This document shows positions 43,599 to 51,932 of a stretch of 52,157 nt of DNA, piece after piece. The stretch's first letter is position 1, and every line of letters begins with the position of its first letter. The notes under the pieces were generated by a model that searched no databases, was not told the origin of the DNA, and saw only the letters and a list, made by a program, of their open reading frames with translations. Origin of the DNA: Candidatus Zymogenus saltonus (GTDB taxonomy: Bacteria > Desulfobacterota > Zymogenia > Zymogenales > Zymogenaceae); NCBI GenBank assembly GCA_016929395.1, contig JAFGIX010000030.1, positions 1 to 52,157 on the forward strand. Direction: 5' to 3'. The translations under genes were made by a program, and so were the position numbers.

Positions 43599-45137
43599 CT
43601 ATTCCTTTAGCGGGATGAGGTAGAGGACGCCCCCCTCGTAGTCGAAGATCAGGTCGTACCTCTCGAGGAAAGAAAGCCCCAGCCCGCCGACCGTCGATTC
43701 CGGGAGGCAATCCCGCCTCGATACCTGATCGAGATCGACGTTCTCAAAGACCATTCCGCCGATGTTAAGGGACCCTGCGGCATAAGCGTCACCTTCCCCC
43801 TCAACCCCCTCCTTTTTAACAATGAATCCAAACCCCCCGAAGCCGGTGTCGACTGCAAAGGAGCCGGAGACGCCGTCCACGACGCCGGAGACCAGGGGCA
43901 CCCCCCCGTCTACGGCGATCCTGAGCTTTCTGGCCCCCTCAGGCGGCGTGAAACCTTTCCTGTCGTATATGGTCAGCTTTCCACCCGCAAGATCGAGGCG
44001 CACGGGATTTTTCGCCATGAGGGTATACCCGATGACCCCTTTAACGGAGACCCCCCTTTCCCCCACAATCATTCCCAGCTCCTCCGTTGCAAAGAGGGCC
44101 GAGGTTATCTCAAGTTTTTTCCTCATCAATCCGAGCGTGAGATCGAGGGGCCTGGTTACACAAAAGGGTGCGCCGCCGGAGTCGGTGCGGTGATCGAAGA
44201 TCTCCCCGGGGCAATCCCCCCTTCCGGCATCGACGGCGGGAAGGCTGCCCCAGCCGGTGTCCAATATGAACTTTTTCCCGATTCCGCCGATATTTACATT
44301 AAGGGCTATATATTCTCCCCCTTTGCCTTTTATTTTGGAGAGGATTAACTCCACGGCTTCGGCACCGTCCGTAAACGAAGCCCCGCCGCTCTCAACGGGG
44401 GGAGGGAAGTCACAGGCTTTAAGCCCCGGGTTCAGCTTCAGGGACTCGACGTTTAATACCATCGTCGTTTTGCCTGCAAAAATCAATCTCCCGGGGAACT
44501 TGACCCCGGCCATAGATTTATAGTCCTCAAAGGACACCTCAAACTTGCCCCCCCCGGTCTCCATGGCGAGGCCCTTTATCAGGTGTGTCTCCGGGTCGAG
44601 CCTGATTTCTGTTCCGAAGTTGGCGCCCGTGTCCATTGTGAATACTTCGGGATCGTCCTCACGCTCCGGCATTAGGGGGATTGTCATATCCTTGATGTAT
44701 GCGTAATTGAAGACGGCGGATAGGGCATACAGCGACTCAGAGTCAAGGCCCGAAAGCTTATTCACCGCGCCGTCCGCTGTTTTGACGAACACCCCCGCCG
44801 GCGACCTGAACCAGACCGCCTCGAAGATCTCGTTTTCTATCTTTACCTCGAAGTAATCCTTGTAGATACCTCTTATAGTGACAGTGCCGGGAATGCCGTA
44901 AAAATCGGCCGTCCCCGAGATGGCGAAGCTATCGACCGATTTTATCTTTCCCCTCCCGCCAACGGCGCTTATGTGCCTCGAGATCACCGTTTCGGGATTC
45001 GTGGCGTCGGCCCCGACCGGAAACAGAAGAGATACGAGCGTGAAGGCCGTCAGAAAGAGCAATGTCAAAAACAGCGAAAGAGACATCGCTTTAAAGCCGC
45101 TGCAGATGGATTTTAAACACGATTTGGATACAAACAT
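43599..45137 (-). CDS. Exported two-domain retropepsin-like aspartyl protease family protein
   Basis: The 512-residue protein has a hydrophobic signal or anchor at about 18-45. Residues 46-245 look like a LolA/outer-membrane-lipoprotein-sorting-type beta domain (ETVISRHISAVGGRGKIKSVDSF at its start). Two retropepsin-like domains follow, each with an aspartyl protease triad: LDTGWGS near 291 and VDTGFGG near 430, with later hydrophobic-Gly motifs (GVIGYTLM, GGLGLSFL). Two DTG motifs in one chain could form a pepsin-like active pair without a dimer. It is probably periplasmic or surface-exposed. GGAGGGGGAG precedes the ATG. Confidence 0.8.
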   Translation of the reverse strand: MFVSKSCLKSICSGFKAMSLSLFLTLLFLTAFTLVSLLFPVGADATNPETVISRHISAVGGRGKIKSVDSFAISGTADFYGIPGTVTIRGIYKDYFEVKIENEIFEAVWFRSPAGVFVKTADGAVNKLSGLDSESLYALSAVFNYAYIKDMTIPLMPEREDDPEVFTMDTGANFGTEIRLDPETHLIKGLAMETGGGKFEVSFEDYKSMAGVKFPGRLIFAGKTTMVLNVESLKLNPGLKACDFPPPVESGGASFTDGAEAVELILSKIKGKGGEYIALNVNIGGIGKKFILDTGWGSLPAVDAGRGDCPGEIFDHRTDSGGAPFCVTRPLDLTLGLMRKKLEITSALFATEELGMIVGERGVSVKGVIGYTLMAKNPVRLDLAGGKLTIYDRKGFTPPEGARKLRIAVDGGVPLVSGVVDGVSGSFAVDTGFGGFGFIVKKEGVEGEGDAYAAGSLNIGGMVFENVDLDQVSRRDCLPESTVGGLGLSFLERYDLIFDYEGGVLYLIPLKE

Positions 45138-45293
45138 CTTCTCCCCCTCCTAATCATTTGTTTGACATTATTTCATCCGGGGGTATTATGTCAAGATGGA
45201 GCGGATTAGATATTCATTAGACAGGAATTAAATTTTTTTAATCTAATTTTTTCTATATGTGGACTGTCCAAAAACCGGGCATTTTTCAACAAG

Positions 45294-46328
45294 ATGAAGA
45301 AATACAGGGTAAAAACAGCCGTTTTTTCTGCGGTCATGACGATCGCCATTGTCGGCCACGGGTCGACAACCGCTGGCTATAAAACGCCGGTTCCAATATC
45401 TATCTGGCTTGTAAAAAGCTGGGCCTGCCAGCTGCAGGGGCTCGAATACGATGGGGCGGTCGAGAAGCTCGCAAGTCTTGAGGTCGACATGCTGGTCGTC
45501 GAGCCTATGTCCACGCTGAAAGAGGACGACGGCTTCGACGCGGTGGGGATGGTTAAAAGGCTCATGGATTCAGGCTCCACAAACCCTAATTACAGAAAGC
45601 TGATCTTAGCCTATGTGGACATCGGCCAGGCGGAGGAGTGGCGCACCTACTTTAAAGATGACTGGCGCCCCCCCGCACGGTTTCGCCCGGGGCGGCCCGA
45701 CTTTATGGTAGGCATTGACCCGGACGGCTGGTCGGGAAACTACCCTGTCGCCTACTGGGACAAGAGGTGGAAGGAAATAGTAATCTACGGAGTTATCTAC
45801 GGCGAGAGGAGCGTCTTGAAAGAGGTCGTCGACCTCGGCTTTGACGGGATATACATGGACTGGGTGAAGGCCTACGACGACGAGTCGGTGATCAAAAAGG
45901 CGAGGGTTGAGGGGAGAGATCCGGCCGCGGAGATGGTCAAGTTCATAGGCGAGATAAGGGAATATTCAAGTAAGAGAAATCCCGACTTTCTCGTAGTCGC
46001 CCAGAATGGACCGTATCTTATTGAGGAGGCCAAAGGCTATCTCGACGTGATCGATGCGATAGCCATAGAAGACCTCTCATTTTCCGGGGGCGGGGACACC
46101 TACTGGGACGACCCCGAGAGCGGGGATATAAAAACCCCGAGGGGCACATGCAGATGGTGCCGGGATGACCTCGCCAGGGTCCTTGTGAAATACCTGAAGG
46201 CGGGCAGGCCCGTCTTTACGGTCGACTACTGCATAAGGGCAGAAAACGCGAGGGAGGCGAGGGAATATTCAATCTCCAGGGGATTCGTCCCCTTCGTATC
46301 CAGGACTCCCTTGGACAGGCTCCCATGA
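45294..46328 (+). CDS. TM1410/MJ1477-type putative extracellular glycoside hydrolase (GH114-related)
   Basis: The 344-residue protein has a signal peptide (about 1-28). The mature part is a TIM-barrel of the MJ1477/TM1410 group related to endo-alpha-1,4-polygalactosaminidases. The features are KLILAYVDIGQAEEWR near 104-119, DPDGWSGNYPVAYWDKRWKE near 145-164, GFDGIYMDWVKAYDD near 191-205 with the likely catalytic Asp, and VAQNGPYL then DAIAIEDLSF near 245-270. It probably cuts a galactosaminogalactan-like polymer outside the cell, but the substrate is not shown. No clear ribosome site precedes the ATG. It converges with the M28 peptidase gene. Confidence 0.85.
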   Translation: MKKYRVKTAVFSAVMTIAIVGHGSTTAGYKTPVPISIWLVKSWACQLQGLEYDGAVEKLASLEVDMLVVEPMSTLKEDDGFDAVGMVKRLMDSGSTNPNYRKLILAYVDIGQAEEWRTYFKDDWRPPARFRPGRPDFMVGIDPDGWSGNYPVAYWDKRWKEIVIYGVIYGERSVLKEVVDLGFDGIYMDWVKAYDDESVIKKARVEGRDPAAEMVKFIGEIREYSSKRNPDFLVVAQNGPYLIEEAKGYLDVIDAIAIEDLSFSGGGDTYWDDPESGDIKTPRGTCRWCRDDLARVLVKYLKAGRPVFTVDYCIRAENAREAREYSISRGFVPFVSRTPLDRLP

Positions 46329-46389
46329 TTATCGGAAGCCCTGACAATAAACCATGACCGCCAATTTAACTTGATGGACATCAGCTCCC

Positions 46390-47577
46390 TTAATCTATCT
46401 CCTTTTCCGCCTCCTCAATTATCCCGAGGCAGACGGAGAGGGCGTCGGCGAGCCTCTCCTCGCCTATGTTCTCCGGTTTGTCCTCCGGCGAGTGCCAGAG
46501 GCTGAAGAGGTTCGTTTCGTCCATCCCGAAGAGGCAGGCGGATTTTCCGCCCCCCTTGATTATCGCGTAGGAGTCCGTCCCGCCGTAGGTGATTGCGACC
46601 TCCTCGAGGTCGAACCCTCTGCGCCCGCCCCCCCTCTTGATAATCTCGATTACCTCGGGAGAATAGGCCATCCCGTGGTGTTTCTCCCTCTCGATTATCG
46701 CCAACGTCCCGGCGCCCACCGTCTCGATGTTGACGTTGAGGGCATCCTTTATCGTCCCCCGATGGGCCTCGGCAAAACCGTTAGAGCCGTAGCCGAAGAC
46801 CTCCTCAGACCCGAAGGATACGAGCCAGACCTCGGTATTTTTAAGTCTGTTTTCCTTGAGACAATTCCCTATCCCTATGAGGACCGCCACCGCGGACAGG
46901 TTGTCGTTGGCTCCGAGGTTCTCCTCGTTCGTGAGCATATTTGCCCTGAAAAAGAGGGCCAAAAAAAGCCCCAGGACTATGACCGGAAAGAGGGTGTCCC
47001 ACCAGCCCATGCTTTTCGGAAAATCGTACAGGTTTATCACGGGGCCGGCGAAGATCGCCCTCGCAACGCCCGCCGGGATCGTGAGGACGAGTCCAAAGAC
47101 CACCCCGTTTTCCATCCTGTGGACGTTCCGCTTATACGGCGGGGAGAGGAGCGGCATCATGTACGGGCTGTCGTGGTGGCCGGAGAAGATAAGAGTCTTC
47201 TTTTTCTCCCCCTTCGCCCTGTAAACGCCGACCACGTTTTGGGTCTCGCCCGCCTTCAAAAAGAAATCGATGACCTTCGGCGAGACCTTCCGGGCGAGGA
47301 GGAGAAAGGCCAGCGCCGCGGACGTAATCAAAACTGTGGCGGCGGGAAAGAAGGGATATGCGACAACCGCAGCGAGGTAAGAATAGGCCAATATCCTTAT
47401 CATCGCCCTTAAATGCTCCGGGTACGTGGGCATTCTTTCGATGGAGGTCTCGGCGCCCCTCTCTCGAAACTCCTTAGCGATCATCTCGGCCGCCGCAGCC
47501 TCACCCTCGCTTCCGGCAGTCCTTGTGCCAACATCGGCGATCACCCTCTCTATGAAGGGCTTCAACCTCTTTTTCAT
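46390..47577 (-). CDS. M28-family zinc aminopeptidase with membrane insert
   Basis: The 395-residue protein has the M28 metal-binding residues in order: GHHDSPY (near 132), GANDNLSAVA (near 222), SEEVFGYGS (near 256) and the late WHSPEDKPENIG (near 363). Unlike secreted M28 enzymes it has no signal peptide. It instead has two hydrophobic helices at about 58-92 and two more at about 158-216, between the first and second metal ligands. It is thus a membrane-embedded peptidase whose catalytic part may face either side. GAGAGGA lies before the ATG. Confidence 0.87.
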   Translation of the reverse strand: MKKRLKPFIERVIADVGTRTAGSEGEAAAAEMIAKEFRERGAETSIERMPTYPEHLRAMIRILAYSYLAAVVAYPFFPAATVLITSAALAFLLLARKVSPKVIDFFLKAGETQNVVGVYRAKGEKKKTLIFSGHHDSPYMMPLLSPPYKRNVHRMENGVVFGLVLTIPAGVARAIFAGPVINLYDFPKSMGWWDTLFPVIVLGLFLALFFRANMLTNEENLGANDNLSAVAVLIGIGNCLKENRLKNTEVWLVSFGSEEVFGYGSNGFAEAHRGTIKDALNVNIETVGAGTLAIIEREKHHGMAYSPEVIEIIKRGGGRRGFDLEEVAITYGGTDSYAIIKGGGKSACLFGMDETNLFSLWHSPEDKPENIGEERLADALSVCLGIIEEAEKEID

Positions 47578-47772
47578 AATATCCTCTCCGTAATCAACGC
47601 CAAGAATTCAGACATCCAGCACCCCGCCAATACTAAAATTGCATAATTATCGCCCGATGTCAATAAAACGGGTGGAAAAAGTTTTTGACTTCCCCAGGCC
47701 TTTCATGTATACCTTTATCTAAAATTATAACGTTTTTCGAGCGATAATCTAAATCGTTGAAAGGGGGAAGTC

Positions 47773-49125
47773 TTGAAGAAGGATTTAAGAAGATTTGTGC
47801 CAAGCACCAAACCGCTGACCCTCAAGGAGATCATCCTTTACAACCTCGCCGGATTCTCATTCAATATTTATGATACAATTTTATACGCCTGGGTCATGTA
47901 CTTCTACATCACCGCCACAACCGGACACGCCCAATATATCACCACGATGCTCGTCGGGGTCATCCTCTTCGGGGGGAGGATTCTGGACGCCCTGACCGAC
48001 CCGTTCATCGGGTACATGAGCGACCGGACGAAGACGAGGTGGGGACGAAGGAAGCCGTACATGTTCATCTCGTACCCCATCCTCTTCATCTCGTTTGTCC
48101 TTGTCTGGACGCCCCCCGTAAACGGCACTCACATATACAACGCCCTCTACCTCGGCGCCGTACTCTTTTTCTATTACTGGTCATACACCGGGGTCTTGAT
48201 CCCCTGGTTCGCAATGCTCCCCGAGATGAGCAGGGACAACCAGGAGCGGGTGAAGATCGCCTCGATAGGCGTCGCCATCGGCGTATTTGCGGCGCTCCTC
48301 GCCGGGGGTATCGCCCCCATCCTCTACCAGAAAACGGGCGCCTTTATGATGGCGCTGGTATTCGGACTCGTGGGCTTTATAGTCGGGGAGTTCGGCCTTT
48401 TCGGCACGAGGGAGCGCTATCGGCCCGATCTGGAAGAGGAGACACCCGGCTTTTTTACCGCGATGAAGGCGACTTTTCAGGACAGGCAGGTCCTCTCCTT
48501 CGCGATAATGATCATGCTCGTTCAGCTCACGTACCAGCTTATGCTCATGATAGTCCCGTTCCTGACGACACTGGTGCTCGGCCTGGAGGAGGGGATGTCC
48601 TCCATAATCCTGGGAGAGGTGATATTTCTCATGGGGGCCGTGGTCCCGCTCTGGTTCTACCTCCTGTCGAAGTTTCCAAAGCGCAACGTCTTTCGGGGGA
48701 TCATCGTCACTATGATCGTGGGATTTGTCGGCTGCTACTTCATCGGCGAGTACCCATTCGGCTCCCCCCTCGTTCAAGCGATGTTGATAATCCCAATAGC
48801 GGCGATACCCATCGGGGGGATGTTCACCGCTGTTCTTGGGATCATCTCGGACCTGACAGACCTGGGGGAGCTCAAGACCGGAAAGAGACGGGAGGCTATC
48901 TACTTCGGCATCTACGGGATAGTGAGGAAGTTCGGCTGGGCCTTCTCCTCCATCATACTGACCGGCGTCTTCACGATCTTCGACCCGAGCGGCAAGCCGA
49001 CGGTATTCGGCGTCAGGGTGGTGTGGCTCATGTGCGCGGCGGTCTGCCTCCTGGGGCTTTTGGCGTTCATACCGTATAAGCTTGGCGACACAAAGGAGGA
49101 AACGAAAAAGATCATGGGGCTGTAG
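47773..49125 (+). CDS. GPH-family sugar:cation symporter (MFS)
   Basis: The 450-residue protein has about twelve membrane helices. The N-terminal half has the glycoside-pentoside-hexuronide family signature DALTDPFIGYMSDRTKTRWGRRKPY (near 76-100), and the second half has GGMFTAVLGIISDLTDLGELKTGKRREAIYFG. Such carriers import sugars or sugar acids with H+ or Na+. The substrate is not readable; no sugar enzymes are adjacent except the TM1410-type glycosidase 1.5 kb upstream. It starts with TTG behind GGGGGAAG. Confidence 0.92.
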   Translation: MKKDLRRFVPSTKPLTLKEIILYNLAGFSFNIYDTILYAWVMYFYITATTGHAQYITTMLVGVILFGGRILDALTDPFIGYMSDRTKTRWGRRKPYMFISYPILFISFVLVWTPPVNGTHIYNALYLGAVLFFYYWSYTGVLIPWFAMLPEMSRDNQERVKIASIGVAIGVFAALLAGGIAPILYQKTGAFMMALVFGLVGFIVGEFGLFGTRERYRPDLEEETPGFFTAMKATFQDRQVLSFAIMIMLVQLTYQLMLMIVPFLTTLVLGLEEGMSSIILGEVIFLMGAVVPLWFYLLSKFPKRNVFRGIIVTMIVGFVGCYFIGEYPFGSPLVQAMLIIPIAAIPIGGMFTAVLGIISDLTDLGELKTGKRREAIYFGIYGIVRKFGWAFSSIILTGVFTIFDPSGKPTVFGVRVVWLMCAAVCLLGLLAFIPYKLGDTKEETKKIMGL

Positions 49126-49435
49126 CTGGACGGATAAAAAGCCTTTAATCCCTGTCATTCTGGCTGTTGTGTTTCAACGGGAAGGGGTTAGACTTCGACG
49201 ATCGAAGTTCCTTACGAGACTTAACCAGTCTTTCGATACTACGGATCGATTTTGATAAGGAAATCAGATGATTTAAACCTTTGAAAAAGGCTTGCAAATA
49301 TTGCGATCCCAAATATGGCAAGTAACTAGCGTTTTTAAGATTTCTGCAAATAAACGGAATTTTGAAGATAATTATGCAAGATTAATGGGGCAGGCTTATC
49401 AGAAAAATTTGTTTGAGGAATGAAGATAACTATTA
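49126..49435. other. Intergenic stretch entering AT-rich island, no gene seen
   Basis: Composition falls to AT-rich by about 49250. I see no gene, hairpin with T-tract or direct repeat that would mark an island edge. Confidence 0.4.
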
Positions 49436-49741
49436 TTATCTTTTTTTGTAAGAAATACCTGTTGCCGTTCCTGTTTTTATAACATATACCGTCTTATCTG
49501 GCCTATCTATATGATACATAACTCTGGTATTACTTTCCTTCCATCTATAAATTCCCTTATATTTTTTACCCTGTAATTTTACTATACGTTTCGGTTTAGG
49601 ATGATAAAAGGGATTGTTTTTAACGTCAATTTCAAAATGATCTTTGCATAACTGTTGGTCTGGATGAATTATGAAAAAGGAGTAGTATTCCTCTTCTATG
49701 TTGTCAGTTCCAAAGCCGATCTTCCATTCTATATCAGACAT
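49436..49741 (-). CDS. RelE/ParE-fold toxin-like protein
   Basis: The protein has 101 residues from ATG 49741. The C-terminal half has the RelE-type order: a helix ending in DVKNNPFYHPKPKRIVKLQG, then KYKGIYRWKESNTRVMYHIDRPDKTVYVIKTGTA, then ISYKK. Basic Arg, Lys and a late Tyr sit where RelE-fold ribonucleases place catalytic residues. It overlaps the end of the preceding gene by 8 bases (ATGTCTGA), the usual antitoxin-toxin coupling. An in-frame ATG at 49777 is possible. AT-rich codon use differs from flanking genes. It may also be a RelE-fold protein without toxin function. Confidence 0.65.
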   Translation of the reverse strand: MSDIEWKIGFGTDNIEEEYYSFFIIHPDQQLCKDHFEIDVKNNPFYHPKPKRIVKLQGKKYKGIYRWKESNTRVMYHIDRPDKTVYVIKTGTATGISYKKR

Positions 49742-49997
49742 TGCTCTTTTCTGATAATTTCTTTTTAAGAGACTCATACCTTGATAAGACTTCTTGTCTT
49801 AATTCTGGTATAGAATTTATTTCTGCGGCTTCTTCCCAGCCCCAAATGTAATTTTGTATTTCTTCTTTATCCCCAGAAAAAGATAGTTTTAAAAGTCCAC
49901 ATAAAAGATCGGCTTTATCATCTTCTGAAATATTATCAAGAAGAAAGCTAATTCTATCTTCAATAGAATTTTCTATATTATTTTTCATCTTTGCCAT
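49734..49997 (-). CDS. Small acidic helical protein, putative antitoxin
   Basis: I do not recognise this 87-residue protein by family. It is acidic and predicted helical (ISFLLDNISEDDKADLLCGLLKLSF, then IPELRQEVLSRYESLKKKL). It overlaps the upstream DUF3467-like gene by 20 bases (or 11 with ATG 49988) and the RelE-like gene downstream by 8, so the three are translationally coupled. Size, charge and place directly before a RelE-like gene suggest an antitoxin, but no DNA-binding motif is visible. Confidence 0.55.
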   Translation of the reverse strand: MAKMKNNIENSIEDRISFLLDNISEDDKADLLCGLLKLSFSGDKEEIQNYIWGWEEAAEINSIPELRQEVLSRYESLKKKLSEKSNV

Positions 49998-50292
49998 AAG
50001 ATTTTTTATATATATCGTAATTTGTTTTAAGGGCTTTAATAATAGGCTCCATTAATCCAATTGGTATGGCTATTTCTACTTGAACTGATGCAGCCATAAT
50101 TTTAGAATCAATCACATCATTTTTTTCTGTATCAGTTAGTGGTGGTCTCGCATCACAAAATGTAAAAGTAAAGTCAAAAGGCCCGTGATTAACTGTAAAG
50201 TAATTGGCATAGATCCTTTTAGATTCGGTATCTCTCGTTGGGATTACTTTAACATCAATTGTCTTATTTGATTGTTTATCATTATCCAACAT
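49978..50292 (-). CDS. DUF3467-like protein
   Basis: The 104-residue protein fits the DUF3467 pattern: YANYFTVNHGPFDFTFTFCD near 28-47, a loop, then VQVEIAIPIGLMEPIIKALKTNYDIYKKSYG to the end. The family is of unknown function, small and usually cytoplasmic. AAGGAG lies before the ATG, the only strong ribosome site of the three-gene cassette, so translation of all three probably starts here. Its AT-rich composition suggests acquisition with the two genes downstream. Confidence 0.7.
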   Translation of the reverse strand: MLDNDKQSNKTIDVKVIPTRDTESKRIYANYFTVNHGPFDFTFTFCDARPPLTDTEKNDVIDSKIMAASVQVEIAIPIGLMEPIIKALKTNYDIYKKSYGKDEK

Positions 50293-50726
50293 ATTATGTA
50301 CTCCTTATCTATATCTCATGTGATGTCATATAATACCTTATATAATTATCCTCCTCTGCATAAAATATATCAATACTTTTCTATTTATTTTTAAAAAAAG
50401 TTATTGTAAAATACAATAATAAAATGTTTTTACTCATTTAATCCCTCTACTGCTAAATTGTACATCTCAAACAAGAAAATGATTAATCACACTTTTCCCA
50501 GAATATCATTTCCAAATGCAGTCAAACCATTTATTTGTCGATGATTCTGTTAAACTCTCTTAAATCCTTCACCGGCTTGAAGGGAACCGGGTATTTCCGA
50601 CCGCAAGGAGTAATCTCCCCAACAGAGTATGTAAAGCCCCTCCGGTTTATACGCCCGGCGGGGCTTTTTTAGCTAGATGAATGAAACGGTTCGATCTCGA
50701 ATAAAACTCTCTTCCCAAAGCCCCGG
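50293..50726. other. AT-rich intergenic stretch, possible small RNA before terminator
   Basis: No plus-strand gene lies upstream of the terminator at 50634-50670, so a short transcript from about 50530 is possible. Inverted GC-rich phrases (CACCGG...CCGGGT near 50570-50592) would be inside it. The promoter is not clear. Nothing else is seen. Confidence 0.35.
50634..50670 (+). terminator. Rho-independent terminator without an obvious upstream gene
   Basis: AAGCCCC-T-CCGG (50634-50645) pairs with CCGG-C-GGGGCTT (50655-50666) with a single mismatch, and T's run to 50670. The T-tract is on the plus strand; in the other direction, after the alcohol dehydrogenase gene, only three T follow. Confidence 0.8.
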
Positions 50727-51932
50727 CTACCCGTGCCTCAACGCCACCTTGATCGCCCCGTTCTTCCCCTTGTTCAAAAACAGGTCGATCCCCTTGAGGT
50801 AGTCCTCCATCGGGAGCACGTGTGTGACAAAGCCGTCGAAGTTGAGATTTCCCTCCTTGTACAGGATATAGGCCGCCTCGAAGCTCGTCATCTCTTTGCC
50901 CCGAAATGTCTCCATCCCGTGGCAGTTGATCCCTTTAAGCTCCACCTCTTGATACCAGAAGGGGGAGTAGTCGAGCCTCTTCGGTGAGAAGTTTATCCCC
51001 ACGATGACCACCGTCCCCTCGGCTCTTGCCCACCTGGCGGCGTTCTTCAGGGTCTGGTCGTTTCCCACCGTGTCGTATATAACGTCAAAGCCGCCGATCA
51101 CCATCTCGTTTCTGAAGGGGGCCTTGAAGTATTTTCCTCCCGTGATGTCGGCCACCTGTTTAAATATATCCCGCCCCTCGATTATCCCGGTCGCCCCGAG
51201 CCTCTTCGCCATATCGGTCTGGTGGGGGTAGCGGGTCGCGATGTAGACCTCGGAGTCGGGCGCCAGCGCCCTTACCACGCTCAGCATGTTCAGCCCGATC
51301 GACCCCGCCCCGATTATCAGGACCTTCTCCTTCGGCATCGGCGGCCTCTTAAGGACGGCCCTCACGGAGCAGGCGGTCGGCTCGATCAATATCGCGTCCT
51401 CGTCCGGGATGTCCTTGTCGACCTTCATGAGCTGGGTCTTGTGGACGACCATGTAGGGCGAAAACCCGCCCCCCTGGTTTTTGGGCATATCGGGCCAGCC
51501 CGGGTTCTCGCAGAGGAGGTAGTTCCCTTTTGCGCACTCCCGGCACATGGGATCAGCCTCATTCTGGAAGCAGCTGGGCCAGTCGATGGTTAGGATGACC
51601 CTGTCCCCGTCGCTGAACCCTACCGCCCCCGTTCCCGCCTCTACCACATCCCCCACCACTTCGTGGCCGATGAACTTCCTCGTTACCGCAGGGACGGCGG
51701 CGGGCGCGATCTTCGGGTCTATCTCCAGGAAGATGAAGTGGATGTCGGAGCCGCATATCCCGCAGAGCCTGTTTTTCACCTTGACCCAGTTCGGGCCCGG
51801 GAGCTTCGGCTCTTCCACCTCCCCGTATCTCACCGGGGAGAGGGGCGAGAGGGCCGCCCGCTTCCAGATCGGCGAGAGCGCCTTTATCAGCGCGATCTTC
51901 TTTATATCGGCGTCGAAATATAGTCCTTTCAT
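50727..51932 (-). CDS. Zinc-dependent alcohol dehydrogenase (MDR family)
   Basis: The 401-residue protein is a medium-chain dehydrogenase/reductase. Catalytic zinc ligands are Cys in CGICGSDIH near 58 and GHEVVG near 89-94. A structural zinc site follows in the SCFQNEADPMCRECAKGNYLLC region. The Rossmann motif is VLIIGAGSIGLNML near 204-217, for NAD(P)H. The N-terminus is about 35 residues longer than in classic ADH. It oxidises or reduces an alcohol or polyol whose identity is not readable. GAGGAGA precedes the ATG. It is read alone toward the AT-rich island. Confidence 0.92.
   Translation of the reverse strand: MKGLYFDADIKKIALIKALSPIWKRAALSPLSPVRYGEVEEPKLPGPNWVKVKNRLCGICGSDIHFIFLEIDPKIAPAAVPAVTRKFIGHEVVGDVVEAGTGAVGFSDGDRVILTIDWPSCFQNEADPMCRECAKGNYLLCENPGWPDMPKNQGGGFSPYMVVHKTQLMKVDKDIPDEDAILIEPTACSVRAVLKRPPMPKEKVLIIGAGSIGLNMLSVVRALAPDSEVYIATRYPHQTDMAKRLGATGIIEGRDIFKQVADITGGKYFKAPFRNEMVIGGFDVIYDTVGNDQTLKNAARWARAEGTVVIVGINFSPKRLDYSPFWYQEVELKGINCHGMETFRGKEMTSFEAAYILYKEGNLNFDGFVTHVLPMEDYLKGIDLFLNKGKNGAIKVALRHG

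Noticed and set aside
46492-47412. 306-codon plus-strand frame over the M28 peptidase gene
   Set aside because: It is the antisense shadow of a gene with all M28 metal ligands present.
48039-49158. Long frames in other registers and on the opposite strand over the GPH transporter
   Set aside because: Composition is arginine, aspartate and histidine-rich shadow sequence; the transporter has full family motifs.
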